Below are positions 36,701 through 45,852 of a stretch of DNA of 64,000 nucleotides, in pieces. The DNA lies in contig NZ_BMIA01000001.1 of assembly GCF_014641595.1 (NCBI RefSeq), positions 1,488,001 through 1,552,000 on the forward strand, given 5' to 3'. Numbering within the stretch: the first letter of the stretch is position 1; every line of letters starts with the position of its first letter. The position numbers and the translations under genes were made by a program. The notes under the pieces are model-generated. The model made no database searches, was not told the DNA's origin, and worked only from the letters and a program-made list of their open reading frames with translations. Source of the stretch: Dyadobacter endophyticus. Lineage in GTDB: Bacteria > Bacteroidota > Bacteroidia > Cytophagales > Spirosomataceae.

Positions 36701-36859
36701 TTCATTCTTGACAAACACCGTCGCGCCGACGACCGGTCCGGCCTGTCCTTCGCTCACTTTCCCGACAATGGACGCTTCATTCCCCTGAGCCCGCGTTTCG
36801 GGTCCCCAAAGCAGGAGGAATGCGCATAGTCCGAGACATGCAGTAATTAATTTCATCAT
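33701..36859 (-). CDS. TonB-dependent receptor, Oar-like, with carboxypeptidase-regulatory domain
   Basis: 1052 residues from ATG at 36859 (MMKLITACLGLCAFLLLWGP signal). A carboxypeptidase-regulatory-like domain (about 25-115: ASIVGKVSEGQAGPVVGATV) precedes a plug (130-240: INGxx form TSLIDLSPLSNGSSLGG, with FKVVTNEYDVTMGRAGGGTI) and a long outer-membrane barrel ending FQIQVGLRYSF. The Oar-type plug is commonly linked to peptide/protein uptake or surface export and no SusD gene follows, so polysaccharide uptake is unlikely. The longer frame up to 37024 lacks a signal sequence and is rejected. Downstream phosphodiesterase may be co-transcribed. Confidence 0.93.
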   Translation of the reverse strand: MMKLITACLGLCAFLLLWGPETRAQGNEASIVGKVSEGQAGPVVGATVFVKNESTGFSTGTVTDANGDYIIKQLPLGSPYSITVSFISYGEQKKTGYALNQGDQLRLNFTLEAAANELKAIDIVANSLKNTVVTLGASTPITARDIARLPVNGRNFTSLIDLSPLSNGSSLGGQLASSTNYTIDGMTSRGTIAGGGTSGAYSISMEAIREFKVVTNEYDVTMGRAGGGTISTVTKSGTNKLSGSAFTFVRNDGLSSKYDLRGNKRTQEFSTYQYGFSLGGPIVKDKAHFFVAWDHQADSRPLYIANILSPADEAANKVTNATLERFVGIARDKYGVSSNQQFGAFDKAKGTDALFARIDWQLNSKNLLTIRNNMVIEKDNLSEGDNSGINFYESYIDRKKFDNSLMASLRTTLSPRVTNELKVQHFYEDVQVLPSSELPAASIPRAIVENVESVAGNATYLNSIQIGGQRFSPEWFKGTVLQAVDNLYYNTGKINFTFGIDVMYNLMHSRYGSEMNGRFYFTGMDNFNNLKPYRYAREIYLNEDQSNKVKSLSTGLYAQMDTKLGVGLDMTAGLRLDNTVYLNRANFSQVVFDELGIKTNNRINTLQLQPRVQFTWDVNEQSKDVIRFGAGVFGSALNPYSMVNNMLFDGSKVASVEIQGDLVPSPNFPLYRQDPSKAPGAELFNVPGIERLITINTNSPDAKVPVLYKTNFSYNHFFSDRLRIGISGYASWARNNYMYIDRNMVDEPFFRIGAEANRGVYVPASTINTSNGATNWLNSRRTKQVGRVLELVSDGKKNQYALVIDGTFKYFRDGQITASYTWNDAKDNTSYNGNVANTATLDQMVIDDPRDLSRMSYANNQFRNKLIVYGTAPSFWGISLGIRYSGIGGTRYSLAVSGNMNGDFVSSNDLPYVYDANSAATPEYIRTGIKAIMDNPDAEESIKTFIRENTGKMAERNGGVNGFYGVFDVRLGKSFKIHKSHRIEASIDIFNFANMLNKDWGVGTNLGKQTLYTIKSFDKIKNEFVYNVNKGAGVSSLTGSPFQIQVGLRYSF

Positions 36860-37284
36860 TTTTCTGTTCGTTTGGTTACTTCCTACTGTTTTACAAATGC
36901 TTTTCAGGTGCTCTTTCCGGCACAATGCCCGGAGAAACAGGATCGGTATTTTGTGGATTTGCGGTGCGGTTTTCCCTGCAATACAGAGGCGGGCCATTCT
37001 GGCTGGCACGTTGGAAAAGGGCATGTACCATCATGCCGGTGCCGGACGGGCATCAGGGACAATGTCAGCTCAGAACGGTCGTCAGGCATATGCCGCCTGA
37101 TCGTAGAGAAGGAAAGGTTGACTGCTAAATCCGGCACAAATGTAGGCGGGCAATGTTACCGGTCGGTTAAGGGCAGGTTACCCTTGGGTTAAGTCTGTGA
37201 AAGAAGTTGAAAGGATTTTAAATAAATAGAAATTTAAATAAAGAGATTTCTATTAAAAAGAAGCCATTACGGTGGGGATCTGTG
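36860..37284. other. Intergenic region between the TonB receptor and a kinase gene
   Basis: About 425 bp. The right third (37221-37254) holds an AT-rich inverted repeat, ATAGAAAT and ATTTCTAT, which could weakly end the kinase transcript reading left. The rest, the promoter region of the receptor, shows nothing recognisable; several overlapping short frames here have no protein-like features. Confidence 0.45.
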
Positions 37285-38379
37285 TTAGAAGGCGAGGTGG
37301 GCCGGGCTTGGCGCAGGATGTGTATCGAGTTCGAGGGAAAGTTTTACTTCAAATATCCCGTCAGTATCACGGATAGCCAGATTGTGCGTGCCCGGATAGA
37401 GCAGCGCGAGTCGGCGGCGCACGTTTTGCAGGCCTATTCCACCATAATGAAGTGCCTGGCGCGTTGCGAGCGGAGAAGTGCTGTTGGAAACTTCAAATAG
37501 AAGGGTATGATGTTGCGCACGCAGCCGGATTTCGATCCAGTTTTCGTGGTTGCTATCCTTTGAAACGTGTTTGAAAGCATTTTCAACAAAAGTCATCAAA
37601 ATGAATGGTGCAATGCCCGCGTCCGCAGTCAGGCCCTTAGAAATATCGGTGGTAACGCCGACGCTGCGGTTCTGGCGCAGCTTTTCCAGCGCTATAAAGT
37701 TGCGTAGATAGGTAATTTCCTTATCGAGCGGCACCAGCTCGTCGTTGCATTCATACAAATGATGCCGTAGCAGCTCCGAAAATTTTGCCAGCGACGAAGA
37801 CGCCGCGTCGGGGTTTTTGTGTATGAGAAAAAAGATGGAATTGATGCTATTGAACAGGAAATGCGGATTGAACTGATATTTCAAAAACCGGAGTTCGGTT
37901 TCCAGTTTCTCCTTTTCCAATAGTTGTTTCCGCCGCTCGGTACTAACCCAGTTTTTGGTGAGTTTAATGCTCATCGCCAGCGTGGTACTCGCCAGTGTAG
38001 AAGGCATAGCCTCGCCGAAAAAGTAGAAGAAGCAGTTGCTGCCTTTGCCAAAAAGCGTCTCCACCGATTGGTGCGCCAGTAATGCGCTTGCATAATACCC
38101 CGAAACGATCACCAGCGCCGTGGCAAGCAAAGTGATGCTCAAATAGCCGATATAGGATTTGAACCGCCCCTTTTCAAGGTATTTAGGGATCAGATAATAT
38201 AAATTGAAATAGACCGCCACCGCTTGCAGCACGACATAAAACACGAATTTGACCGCATACGGTGAAAACAGGATGCTGTGCGCAGCCTTCCAGGGATTAC
38301 CCATCGCCACAACCCACCACAGATAATGGTAAGCCAGCCAGAACGGAATATGGTAAAGTTTGGAGACAGCCTTTTGCAT
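37285..38379 (-). CDS. LytS-type sensor histidine kinase
   Basis: 364 residues from ATG at 38379 (MQKAVSK). Four to five N-terminal membrane helices (10-135), a short linker, then a LytS-type kinase with the phosphoacceptor in FNPHFLFNSINS (His173), an ATP-binding Asn in MTFVENAFKH and the GIGLQNVRRRL loop. No receiver or LytTR gene is next to it. The upstream oxidoreductase ends in TTGA, overlapping a possible TTG start at 38394, which would couple translation; ATG only 15 bp downstream is used here because TTG starts are rare. Signal unknown. Confidence 0.92.
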   Translation of the reverse strand: MQKAVSKLYHIPFWLAYHYLWWVVAMGNPWKAAHSILFSPYAVKFVFYVVLQAVAVYFNLYYLIPKYLEKGRFKSYIGYLSITLLATALVIVSGYYASALLAHQSVETLFGKGSNCFFYFFGEAMPSTLASTTLAMSIKLTKNWVSTERRKQLLEKEKLETELRFLKYQFNPHFLFNSINSIFFLIHKNPDAASSSLAKFSELLRHHLYECNDELVPLDKEITYLRNFIALEKLRQNRSVGVTTDISKGLTADAGIAPFILMTFVENAFKHVSKDSNHENWIEIRLRAQHHTLLFEVSNSTSPLATRQALHYGGIGLQNVRRRLALLYPGTHNLAIRDTDGIFEVKLSLELDTHPAPSPAHLAF

Positions 38380-38390
38380 ACCCGAATTTA

Positions 38391-40514
38391 TCAAATATTG
38401 GAAAGCAAAGGTAAATTTCTGACGCGTCGACCGGTAGCGGCGAAGAATGCATTTGCTAATGCCGGTGCGATAGGTGCTACGCCGGGTTCTCCTGCGCCGC
38501 CCATCTTGCCGTCGTCTTCAATGATATGTACTTCAATGGCGGGGGCATCTTCCATCCTTGCCATGCGGTAATCGTGGAAATTGCTTTGCCGGATCGCTCC
38601 ATTATCGATTGTGATTTCGCCGTATAATGCAGCGGTAAGACCGTAAATGATTCCGCTTTCCATTTGCGCCCTGACGCCGTCGGGGTTCACCGCAAGCCCG
38701 CAGGCGATGGCGCACACCACGCGATGGACTTTAAGGTCCTGATTCAGGTACGATATTTCGGCTACCTGCGCCACCACGCTGCCCATAGCGGCATGAACAG
38801 CCACTCCCCGGAAGTGTCCTATGGGTAATTGTTTGCCCCAGCCTGCTTTCTCCGCAGCGGTTGTCAATGCCAAAAGATGTCGGGGATGGTTGGCAAGCAA
38901 TTTTTTGCGGTATTCCACAGGATCGGCCGCCGCTAGAAAAGCCAGCTCGTCGATCACCGTCTCCATCACAAATGCCGTGTGCGTATTACCCACCGAGCGC
39001 CAGGCCAGCACCGGGATATTATTGGCGGTCGTGTGCAGCACAACGGAATGATCGGCGCAATGGGCAATATAAGGTGAGCCGTTCACGCCATCGAGCGAGC
39101 TGTAATCGAGCCCGTTGGGCGCTATGTCTTTTTCCAGAACAGTATTCACAAAAAGCGACTGCCCGATCACATCGTGCAGCCATGCCATCGGCAGGTTGTC
39201 GGTATCCGTCCCTACTCTGACCCGGTGCAGGTATGCAGGCCGGTAGTAGCCCCCGCGGATATCGTCTTCTCGTGTCCAAACCAGCTTCACCGCCTCACCG
39301 GTGGCCTGAGCGATATGCACCGCCTCCATGACCCAATCGTTCCCGAATGAGCCGCGCCGCCCGAAACTCCCGCCCATTGCCGGCGTGTAAAGCGTAACCT
39401 GATCGTCGCGGAAACCCAGATATCGGGCGACTTCCTGGCGGTGGAGGGAAGCCGATTGCGTCGCCGTCCATATTTCACACTTTCCGGCCGATAGTTTTAC
39501 CGTGCAATTCAGCGTTTCCATCGGCGAATGCGCCAGGTAAGGGAAACGAAATTCTTGCTCATAGACAGCCTTTGCATTATGCCATGCATTTTCAACTGCC
39601 CCTTTGGATTGCCCGACAATGCCCGGTTTACCCGCTAATCCACGGTATTGCGTGATGAGTTGCCCGGTGTCAGGGTTAGTGCGTCCCTCGGTATCCCATT
39701 CGACATGCAATGCTTTTCGCCCCTGCAATGCGCTCCAGAAATGATCGGCCACCACGGCTACTCCCTCGGGTACCTGCACCACTTTCCGCACGCCCGCTAC
39801 GCGCAATGCCCCCGATGCGTCGAACGACCTGACCTTGCCGCTAAACACTGGGCAACGTTCGAGAACAGCGGTCAGCAACCCCGGGAACCGGATGTCGATG
39901 CCGTAGCAGATTTTTCCATTCACTTTGTCGGGAACGTCGAGCTTTGGTGGCGGGTTGCCGATCAGCTTCCATTCACTTCGTTCGCGCAACTTTACGTTCG
40001 GAATGGGGAGTAGGGCGGCATCGGCAGCCAGGGAACCGTAGCTCAGTTTCGTTGTCCCGGCCTGCACGAAACCTCCGGCGGTGGTGCATTGCTCCGGGGT
40101 GATCCTCAGACGTTCCGCTGCGGCCTGTACTAGCATTGCACGCGCGATGGCACCCGTGGTGCGGTAGCGATCGAACTCGGACTTGATGGTGTCGGAGCCA
40201 CCGGTAGAGAGTACCCACATGCTTTCCTCCATGTGTTCGCCTTCGATAACCCGGTGCTCCACGCGGATGCTCGTCCAGTCGCAATCCAGCTCTTCGGCGA
40301 TCAGCATGGCAAGTGTCGTCCATACACCCTGCCCCATTTCGACTTTGTTGAGGATGATTCGGATGGTGTCGTCGGGGTCGATCCGCAACAATGCATTGGG
40401 CGAAAAGCCCTGCGCAGCCAATGCGGTCGCGGCCGATTTACCGGGAATGAAAAATGAAAGCAACAGGCCGCCGGTTGCCAGCGTGGCTGTTTGCATAAAA
40501 TCGCGGCGGTCCAT
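38391..40514 (-). CDS. Molybdopterin-binding oxidoreductase large subunit (xanthine dehydrogenase family, IorB-like)
   Basis: 707 residues. Tat signal with MDRRDFMQTATLATGGLL, then an aldehyde-oxidase/xanthine-dehydrogenase molybdenum-cofactor domain typical of isoquinoline 1-oxidoreductase beta subunit: GQGVWTTLAMLIAEELDCDW, SMWVLSTGGSDTIKSEFDRY, AVVADHFWSALQGRKALHVE, GSFGRRGSFGNDWVMEAVHI and a C-terminal GEPGVAPIAPALANAFFAAT. Twin-arginine export suggests folding with cofactor before export. The [2Fe-2S] alpha subunit, normally adjacent, is not in the window. Start at 40514 chosen for the Tat motif; the upstream extension to 40712 lacks it and overlaps the divergent promoter. Confidence 0.93.
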   Translation of the reverse strand: MDRRDFMQTATLATGGLLLSFFIPGKSAATALAAQGFSPNALLRIDPDDTIRIILNKVEMGQGVWTTLAMLIAEELDCDWTSIRVEHRVIEGEHMEESMWVLSTGGSDTIKSEFDRYRTTGAIARAMLVQAAAERLRITPEQCTTAGGFVQAGTTKLSYGSLAADAALLPIPNVKLRERSEWKLIGNPPPKLDVPDKVNGKICYGIDIRFPGLLTAVLERCPVFSGKVRSFDASGALRVAGVRKVVQVPEGVAVVADHFWSALQGRKALHVEWDTEGRTNPDTGQLITQYRGLAGKPGIVGQSKGAVENAWHNAKAVYEQEFRFPYLAHSPMETLNCTVKLSAGKCEIWTATQSASLHRQEVARYLGFRDDQVTLYTPAMGGSFGRRGSFGNDWVMEAVHIAQATGEAVKLVWTREDDIRGGYYRPAYLHRVRVGTDTDNLPMAWLHDVIGQSLFVNTVLEKDIAPNGLDYSSLDGVNGSPYIAHCADHSVVLHTTANNIPVLAWRSVGNTHTAFVMETVIDELAFLAAADPVEYRKKLLANHPRHLLALTTAAEKAGWGKQLPIGHFRGVAVHAAMGSVVAQVAEISYLNQDLKVHRVVCAIACGLAVNPDGVRAQMESGIIYGLTAALYGEITIDNGAIRQSNFHDYRMARMEDAPAIEVHIIEDDGKMGGAGEPGVAPIAPALANAFFAATGRRVRNLPLLSNI

Positions 40515-40710
40515 AAAATGAGTGTACCAAAGTTCTGTAACAAAGGAACAGCATGGAATGGCCGCGGGAAAATCGTTTTGATGACAGGCCGGCGAAAAAG
40601 GATCAAATGCAGTTGGTATGAAAACTTTGGAAGAGAATAGCATGCGGCTGGTTTGATTTTTGATGTAACCGCAATTTTCTAATTCATCACAAACACTAAA
40701 ATTATCGATC

Positions 40711-41583
40711 ATGGCACATATTATTTTGGGCGCGTCGGGCCGGGTAGGTTCGGCGGCCGTGGACAGGCTTCTGGAACGCGGGGCGGCGGTGAAGGGAATT
40801 GTAAGACATGAGGAAAAAGCTCAGGCACTGAAATCGCGCGGCGCGGACGCAGCTGTTGCGGATGCCCTCAATCTACCTGCGTTGAAAGCGGCTTTGCGTG
40901 ACGGAGAAACGCTTTTTGCATTGACACCCGAAACCGGCCGCGAAGAAAACGTGCTCGGTGAGACCAACGACGTTCTGACCAACTACCACGCCGCATTGGC
41001 TTCCAGTGGTGTTAGAAAGGTCGTCGGGCTATCGTCGATGGGCGCGCAGCACCGGGAGGGCACAGGTAATCTGGTCATGTCGTACATGCTGGAACACGCG
41101 TTAGACGGCCTTGTCCTCACGCGGATATTTATCCGGCCGGCCTACTATTTTAGCAATTGGCTCGGCTACCTCGAATCGGCCGAGGAAAGCGGTGTGCTGC
41201 CGACATTCTTTCCCGTCGACTTCAAAATTCCGATGTTATCTCCTGACGACGTAGGCCACTTTGCCGCTGAGATCATGCTTAACGATGACCGCGACATGAC
41301 TATTTATGAATTAAGCGGTCCTGCGTCTCTCAGCTCAGCCGATGTCGCGAAAGGGTTTAGCGAAGTTTTGGGTAAGGAAATTAAGGCTCAGCAAATTCCG
41401 CGTGGCCAATGGGAGGAAACGCTGCGATCGATCGGCTTTTCACCTGACGGCATCCGCAACTTCATAGAGATGACCGAAGCCGTCATTACGGGCAGATCTC
41501 AGGCAGAGGGGAACGGGACAATCAGCGCACAAGTAGATACCACTTTGCTGGAATACCTGGAAAAAGTGGTAAAACGGGTTTGA
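40711..41583 (+). CDS. NmrA-like NAD(P)-binding protein
   Basis: 290 residues. N-terminal atypical SDR/NmrA Rossmann motif GASGRVGSAAVDRL at 8-21, then IVRHEEKAQALKSRGADAAV and a C-terminal substrate domain with LDGLVLTRIFIRPAYYFSNW. NmrA-like proteins bind NAD(P)H, act as redox sensors or reduce azo or quinone compounds; catalytic Tyr-x3-Lys is not obvious, so the role may be sensing. Divergent from the oxidoreductase with a 196-bp shared upstream region. Confidence 0.9.
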   Translation: MAHIILGASGRVGSAAVDRLLERGAAVKGIVRHEEKAQALKSRGADAAVADALNLPALKAALRDGETLFALTPETGREENVLGETNDVLTNYHAALASSGVRKVVGLSSMGAQHREGTGNLVMSYMLEHALDGLVLTRIFIRPAYYFSNWLGYLESAEESGVLPTFFPVDFKIPMLSPDDVGHFAAEIMLNDDRDMTIYELSGPASLSSADVAKGFSEVLGKEIKAQQIPRGQWEETLRSIGFSPDGIRNFIEMTEAVITGRSQAEGNGTISAQVDTTLLEYLEKVVKRV

Positions 41584-41587
41584 CGAT

Positions 41588-43438
41588 TTAAGCCGGGTGA
41601 ATATCGGAAAGAATACGTATCCCGCTTCTCTTCATGAGTTCGCTGGCATTAAAATCGGTACATATTCCCGGTGTAAGCTGGTAATCGAATGAAATCTGAC
41701 CATCGCTGATGACGCTGTTGAAGCTGAAATTGTTGATCGCAAGGTCTTTGGTGAGCTTGGCCAGGTCGAGATCGTGGGTCGAGATCATCCCAAACGCATT
41801 AAGCTCGCTGAGCTGGCGGATAAGCGACACGCCGCCGCGGAAACGATCCTGCGAGTTGGTACCTTTAAACATCTCGTCAAGCAGGAAGAAAATCGGTTCG
41901 CCCTCGCCCACGAGCGTCAGCAACTGCTCGATACGTTGCAGTTCCGCATAGAACGACGACACCGATTCTTCGAGGTTATCCTGCGTGCGCATACTCGTGA
42001 ATATGCGCAGGAGCGAGACCCTCGCGTGCGACGCGCAACAGGGCGCACCCATGGATGCGAGCACGAGGTTGACGCCCACAGTTCTCAGAAATGTGCTTTT
42101 GCCAGCCATATTGGAGCCGGTGATCATCGTGGTGGCACCACGTCCATTCATGGTAAAGTCGTTACTAACCCGTTTTTGAGGCTTTAACAAGGGGTGTCCA
42201 ACTTTCTTAAAATCAATTAAATAGGGTTCGCCGGTGATTTCAGGAAAAGTATATCCGGGGTTTGCATGGGCGAATCCGGCAATGCTGGCGAGCGCCTCCA
42301 GTTCACTGACCGCCGCGATCCAGGAGCGGATGTGCTGATGATTTCTTGATTTCCAGTCTTCCGTGTTCAAGATCAGGTGAACGTCGATGAGCCACAGGTT
42401 ATTGATCATGCCGTAAAAAGCATTCTTGCCGATGGTATTGCGCGTACCCTTTTGCTGGAACATTTCCAGTGTTTTTTTCAATCCGCCGATTTCGGCTGCG
42501 GCCGGGTTGCCTGCCTGAGTGAGAATGTCGCGCAGTTCTTTCAGTTTTTCGGCGTCAAATGGTTGTTTTTCAACTGTTTTAATAAGCGATTGGTAAGCAC
42601 CGAGAATCCCGATGTTCCGTTGTGTGCTAAGTATAATGTCCTCGGCTGCATGGCTGAATTTACGCAGGTAAACGGAATTGATGATCAGGGTAAGTGCCAG
42701 AGGCAATAGATGAATGCCGGAAAGGTCGCGGAGATGAAATAGGAAATAGTACAGGAAGTAGGCCAATGCGGCGCTGGAAACCGCGGCTAGCGACAGGCTG
42801 ATTGTAAGCAGTCTTTTTCGTGATGGCATGAACTGCGGCTGCTGCTCGACCCACTTCAAAAGCAACTGGTAGTCGCTGTTGGTGGTTTCAAATTGCATGC
42901 CGGAGACCTGGAACTCCTGTCGCCAGTCGAGCTTGGGCGCGAGTTCGCGCACGGCCTGCTGGCGGGCGGCAATAGTTTGGCGGTCGGCCGGAGCTGTGAG
43001 CCAGTGTGCCAAAAGCCGGGCGCCCGATTCGGTGGTTGTCCTGTTGAGTAGCTGATACAGCGAGTGGTGTCCGAGCACGTCGAGATCGGCGGCGTAATCG
43101 TGGTTACGGTCCAGGAATTCGCTGCCGGTTGGAAATGCGGACAGGTTATTGCTGATCCGCAGCAGTTCAGCTTCATTGATTTGTATTAAAAAATCAGCCT
43201 GCTTTTTCCCGGCGGCGATGCGGTTGTATTTTCTTAATGTTAAAACAAACAATACAGCTCCGGTAATGGCGGTACCCAAAACGGGAATAATCCAGCCGCT
43301 GGCAGCGAATAGCATGATCAGGATGCCGGTTATCAGAAATATGGCCAGTCGTGTGTAGGAAAGGCTGTTGAGCTCTGGCACGAAACTGGCGGCCGACGTT
43401 TTATATCCGAGAACTTTGTCTTGATATATTTCTTTCAT
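41588..43438 (-). CDS. MutS-related ATPase with membrane segments
   Basis: 616 residues, shorter than MutS (about 850) and lacking its mismatch-recognition domains. Core and ATPase parts are present: Walker A GSNMAGKSTFLRTVG at about 440, then DEMFKGTNSQDRFRGG (Walker B and signature) and the MutS-type STHDLDLAKL. Two hydrophobic helix pairs (FLITGILIMLFAASGWIIPV near 40 and LSLAAVSSAALAYFLYYFLF near 220) suggest membrane association. This is the common Bacteroidota 'MutS domain V' protein, not a mismatch-repair MutS; its function is unknown. Ends 4 bp from the convergent NmrA stop. Confidence 0.92.
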   Translation of the reverse strand: MKEIYQDKVLGYKTSAASFVPELNSLSYTRLAIFLITGILIMLFAASGWIIPVLGTAITGAVLFVLTLRKYNRIAAGKKQADFLIQINEAELLRISNNLSAFPTGSEFLDRNHDYAADLDVLGHHSLYQLLNRTTTESGARLLAHWLTAPADRQTIAARQQAVRELAPKLDWRQEFQVSGMQFETTNSDYQLLLKWVEQQPQFMPSRKRLLTISLSLAAVSSAALAYFLYYFLFHLRDLSGIHLLPLALTLIINSVYLRKFSHAAEDIILSTQRNIGILGAYQSLIKTVEKQPFDAEKLKELRDILTQAGNPAAAEIGGLKKTLEMFQQKGTRNTIGKNAFYGMINNLWLIDVHLILNTEDWKSRNHQHIRSWIAAVSELEALASIAGFAHANPGYTFPEITGEPYLIDFKKVGHPLLKPQKRVSNDFTMNGRGATTMITGSNMAGKSTFLRTVGVNLVLASMGAPCCASHARVSLLRIFTSMRTQDNLEESVSSFYAELQRIEQLLTLVGEGEPIFFLLDEMFKGTNSQDRFRGGVSLIRQLSELNAFGMISTHDLDLAKLTKDLAINNFSFNSVISDGQISFDYQLTPGICTDFNASELMKRSGIRILSDIHPA

Positions 43439-43461
43439 TTAAAATCAATTCAGTGGGCTGG

Positions 43462-43938
43462 TCATCGCCGGCGCGGTGCAGCTATAATGTAAGCAATCGG
43501 TATCCCCACTGCCACAATCACGATCGCGATGCCCAGTATTGCGGCGCCAGGATCGGGAAGGGGCATGCCTTTGAATACGGTTGGCAGCACACCGAGGTTC
43601 ATGACGAGCCAGATGAAAATACCGTAGAGAATGCCGCTGATGAGTTTACGCCGATGCAGAAAGGCCAGGTGAGGGTAAATAAGGTAATAGAATACGGAAA
43701 AAATAAAGGCGATCAGGAAATGCAGTAGCAAACCTGAAATGATCATCGGCGTGCCGCCCGAGTAGGCGGCTTTGCCGAAAATACCGCTGGCAATTGACAT
43801 GAGTATGCGCGCCGGACTGGTTTTCTCCAAAATAACCGCATACACCAGAAAAGCCGCGAGGATATCCAGCGTGCCGGCTACCAAAGAGGCGGATAAGATG
43901 GTATTCCGGCCCGATCTGCCGATTTTTGAAACACGCAT
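43462..43938 (-). CDS. Uncharacterised four-helix membrane protein
   Basis: 158 residues, four membrane helices (ILSASLVAGTLDILAAFLVY; MIISGLLLHFLIAFIFSVFY; ISGILYGIFIWLVMNLGVL; AAILGIAIVIVAVGIPIAYI) and a basic C-terminus (APRRR), so positive-inside with cytoplasmic ends. Not recognised as a named family. Lies 23 bp upstream of the MutS-like gene, probably one operon. Confidence 0.82.
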   Translation of the reverse strand: MRVSKIGRSGRNTILSASLVAGTLDILAAFLVYAVILEKTSPARILMSIASGIFGKAAYSGGTPMIISGLLLHFLIAFIFSVFYYLIYPHLAFLHRRKLISGILYGIFIWLVMNLGVLPTVFKGMPLPDPGAAILGIAIVIVAVGIPIAYIIAAPRRR

Positions 43939-43968
43939 AACAATCCTGGATAAAGTTGAACAGCGCTT

Positions 43969-45681
43969 TTATTTTATAAAGACAGAGCCGGCCGGAATCT
44001 GCTCGGCTTTGGCGAATGCGCGTTCATATTTTGTCTTAATACCCTTCAATTGCTTTGTTTTGCGCTGTGCTTTAAGGCTTTGTGAAAGGCCAACCAGCGA
44101 CCAGCCATTCGATGGGTTGAAAATCAGGTCCTCCCGGTAAACCTTTTCGGCCAGGGCAGGTTTGCCCGATTTGAGCAGGTAAGCCCCAAGGAACTGGCGG
44201 GCGGGGAGGGGCCAGTCTTTGGGCTCGGTGTAAATAAGCTTGTCTTCCAGTCTGACGGCTTCCTCCAATGCTGCAAAGCCTTTGGCACGTTCGTTCCGTG
44301 AAATGGCCACTACGCCTTCGAGCACGTTTTGTGCTATGGCCGCTATTTCCGCCGGCGAGTTGAAGGGGATTCTTCGTTTTGTTAAAACAGCGTCCTGAGC
44401 TTTTATTTTAAGCGATTCGAGCCGTGCGGCTGCCGAATCGGGACGGCCGGTGTTGGCGAATGCAATGCCTTTGGCAAAATCGGAGAGCAGGCTTGCATAG
44501 ACCCATTTCGGGTCGGGTGTCAGCGAGTCGGTAAGGATCTGCTGCCATTTCCCCATCCTTACTTGTGCCATCACGGGAAGCATGTAAAGATATTGGTCGT
44601 AGGTAGTTTCAGGCTTGGGTGCCACGCTCTGGCGGCAGCGACGGGCGTAGCGCATCGCGTCCTTATACATGCCTGCGGTAAGGGCGCAGTAGGTTTGCAC
44701 GGCGAAATAATGGGGTGAATGCTTGGCGAGCGACAGGTTTTTAGCGAGCATATCATAATTCAGCAACGCATCGTCGGCGAGGTTGTTCACCTCTACGCCC
44801 TCCGCGTATAGCCCATTGCGCTCATATTCGTGGCTGGCCATGTGCACCATGTGTGCCACGCCGGGAAGGAGGTCACGCAACGCCTCTGCGCTCGCAAGGG
44901 CCACTTCGGGACGCTTGGATGCCTCGGTAAGGTGAATGTGGTAATGCAGGGCCGCGGGATGTTTAGGGGCCGCTTTCAGGGCTTTCTCGCATAACGCTAC
45001 CAGTTCCGGCGTCCAGGGCTTGGCGGTGCCATCCTTTTTCCAGAAATCCCAGGCATGCATCAGCATTTGGGAGTCGATATAGAGCAGTTTGAACTCGTTT
45101 TCGTCGGGATGATCAGCTACGAGTTTTTTCATCTTGTCGGAATAGGCCTGGTTGAGCTCCGCACGCCGGGAATCGGTAGGGTCGTCGGAATAGCGGGCAT
45201 TCATGGCGTCAATCAACAGCTTTTCCTTATCCGTTGCGTGGGCGGTAAGGCTGTTCATTTTCACAAGAGCCTGGGCCACTTCGGCGGGTTTGGTATACAT
45301 ATGCGCAGCATTATAATATGGGCCCATCGAGAGCGCCTGGCCCCAGAATGCCATCGCATTGGTAGAATCGATCCGCCCCGCCTCGCGGAAAGACGCAACG
45401 GCTTCCTTAAAATGATAACCATAATACATATTTAGCCCCTGGTTGAAGTAAAACTGCGAACTGTCGGAGCTGGTCGAAACTTTATACGAAAAATCGCCCC
45501 AGCCGGGAAGGGCCACAACGTATTTGCCGTTGAGCAGAGGTGCCTGGAGGTTCTGGTAAGTAGGCCCGCACACGGCGATTTCTCCGGAGGCCGGGGAAAG
45601 CCCTGTTTCAGGCGATTGGCGTTCGAATGCAACAATGCCTGTCAGCAACGACAGGGCAGCGATAGGTAGAATGGTTTTCAT
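43969..45681 (-). CDS. Exported TPR protein
   Basis: 570 residues from ATG at 45681 (signal MKTILPIAALSLLTGIVAFE). Tetratricopeptide-like helical repeats from about 60: FNQGLNMYYGYHFKEAVASF, SYDKMKKLVADHPDEN, ALKAAPKHPAALHYHIHLTE, then VAQVRMGKWQQILTDSL and the C-terminal VYREDLIFNPSNGWSLVGLS. A scaffold for protein interaction in the periplasm; partners unknown. The in-frame extension to 46305 runs antisense through the next gene and is rejected. Divergent from the PAS protein. Confidence 0.9.
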   Translation of the reverse strand: MKTILPIAALSLLTGIVAFERQSPETGLSPASGEIAVCGPTYQNLQAPLLNGKYVVALPGWGDFSYKVSTSSDSSQFYFNQGLNMYYGYHFKEAVASFREAGRIDSTNAMAFWGQALSMGPYYNAAHMYTKPAEVAQALVKMNSLTAHATDKEKLLIDAMNARYSDDPTDSRRAELNQAYSDKMKKLVADHPDENEFKLLYIDSQMLMHAWDFWKKDGTAKPWTPELVALCEKALKAAPKHPAALHYHIHLTEASKRPEVALASAEALRDLLPGVAHMVHMASHEYERNGLYAEGVEVNNLADDALLNYDMLAKNLSLAKHSPHYFAVQTYCALTAGMYKDAMRYARRCRQSVAPKPETTYDQYLYMLPVMAQVRMGKWQQILTDSLTPDPKWVYASLLSDFAKGIAFANTGRPDSAAARLESLKIKAQDAVLTKRRIPFNSPAEIAAIAQNVLEGVVAISRNERAKGFAALEEAVRLEDKLIYTEPKDWPLPARQFLGAYLLKSGKPALAEKVYREDLIFNPSNGWSLVGLSQSLKAQRKTKQLKGIKTKYERAFAKAEQIPAGSVFIK

Positions 45682-45852
45682 GGGGAAATTTAAGGCTTCA
45701 ACCCCAATATAGTAATTAAATTGCCTTATTTGGTCGAAAATATCTTTAAATTGTAGGAATGATAGGGGCTGAGGGACTGGGAAAATCTGTGTCAACGTGT
45801 ATAAGCTATCGTTAGGGAAACTGTGCATCGGGCCATTTTGGCCGAAATCGAT

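Noticed and set aside
33701..37024. Longer version of the Oar-like receptor starting at 37024
   Set aside because: The extra N-terminus has no signal sequence; ATG at 36859 does.
36897..37192. Short open frames upstream of the Oar-like receptor
   Set aside because: Overlapping in several frames, Arg/Cys-rich, no family resemblance; treated as non-coding promoter region.
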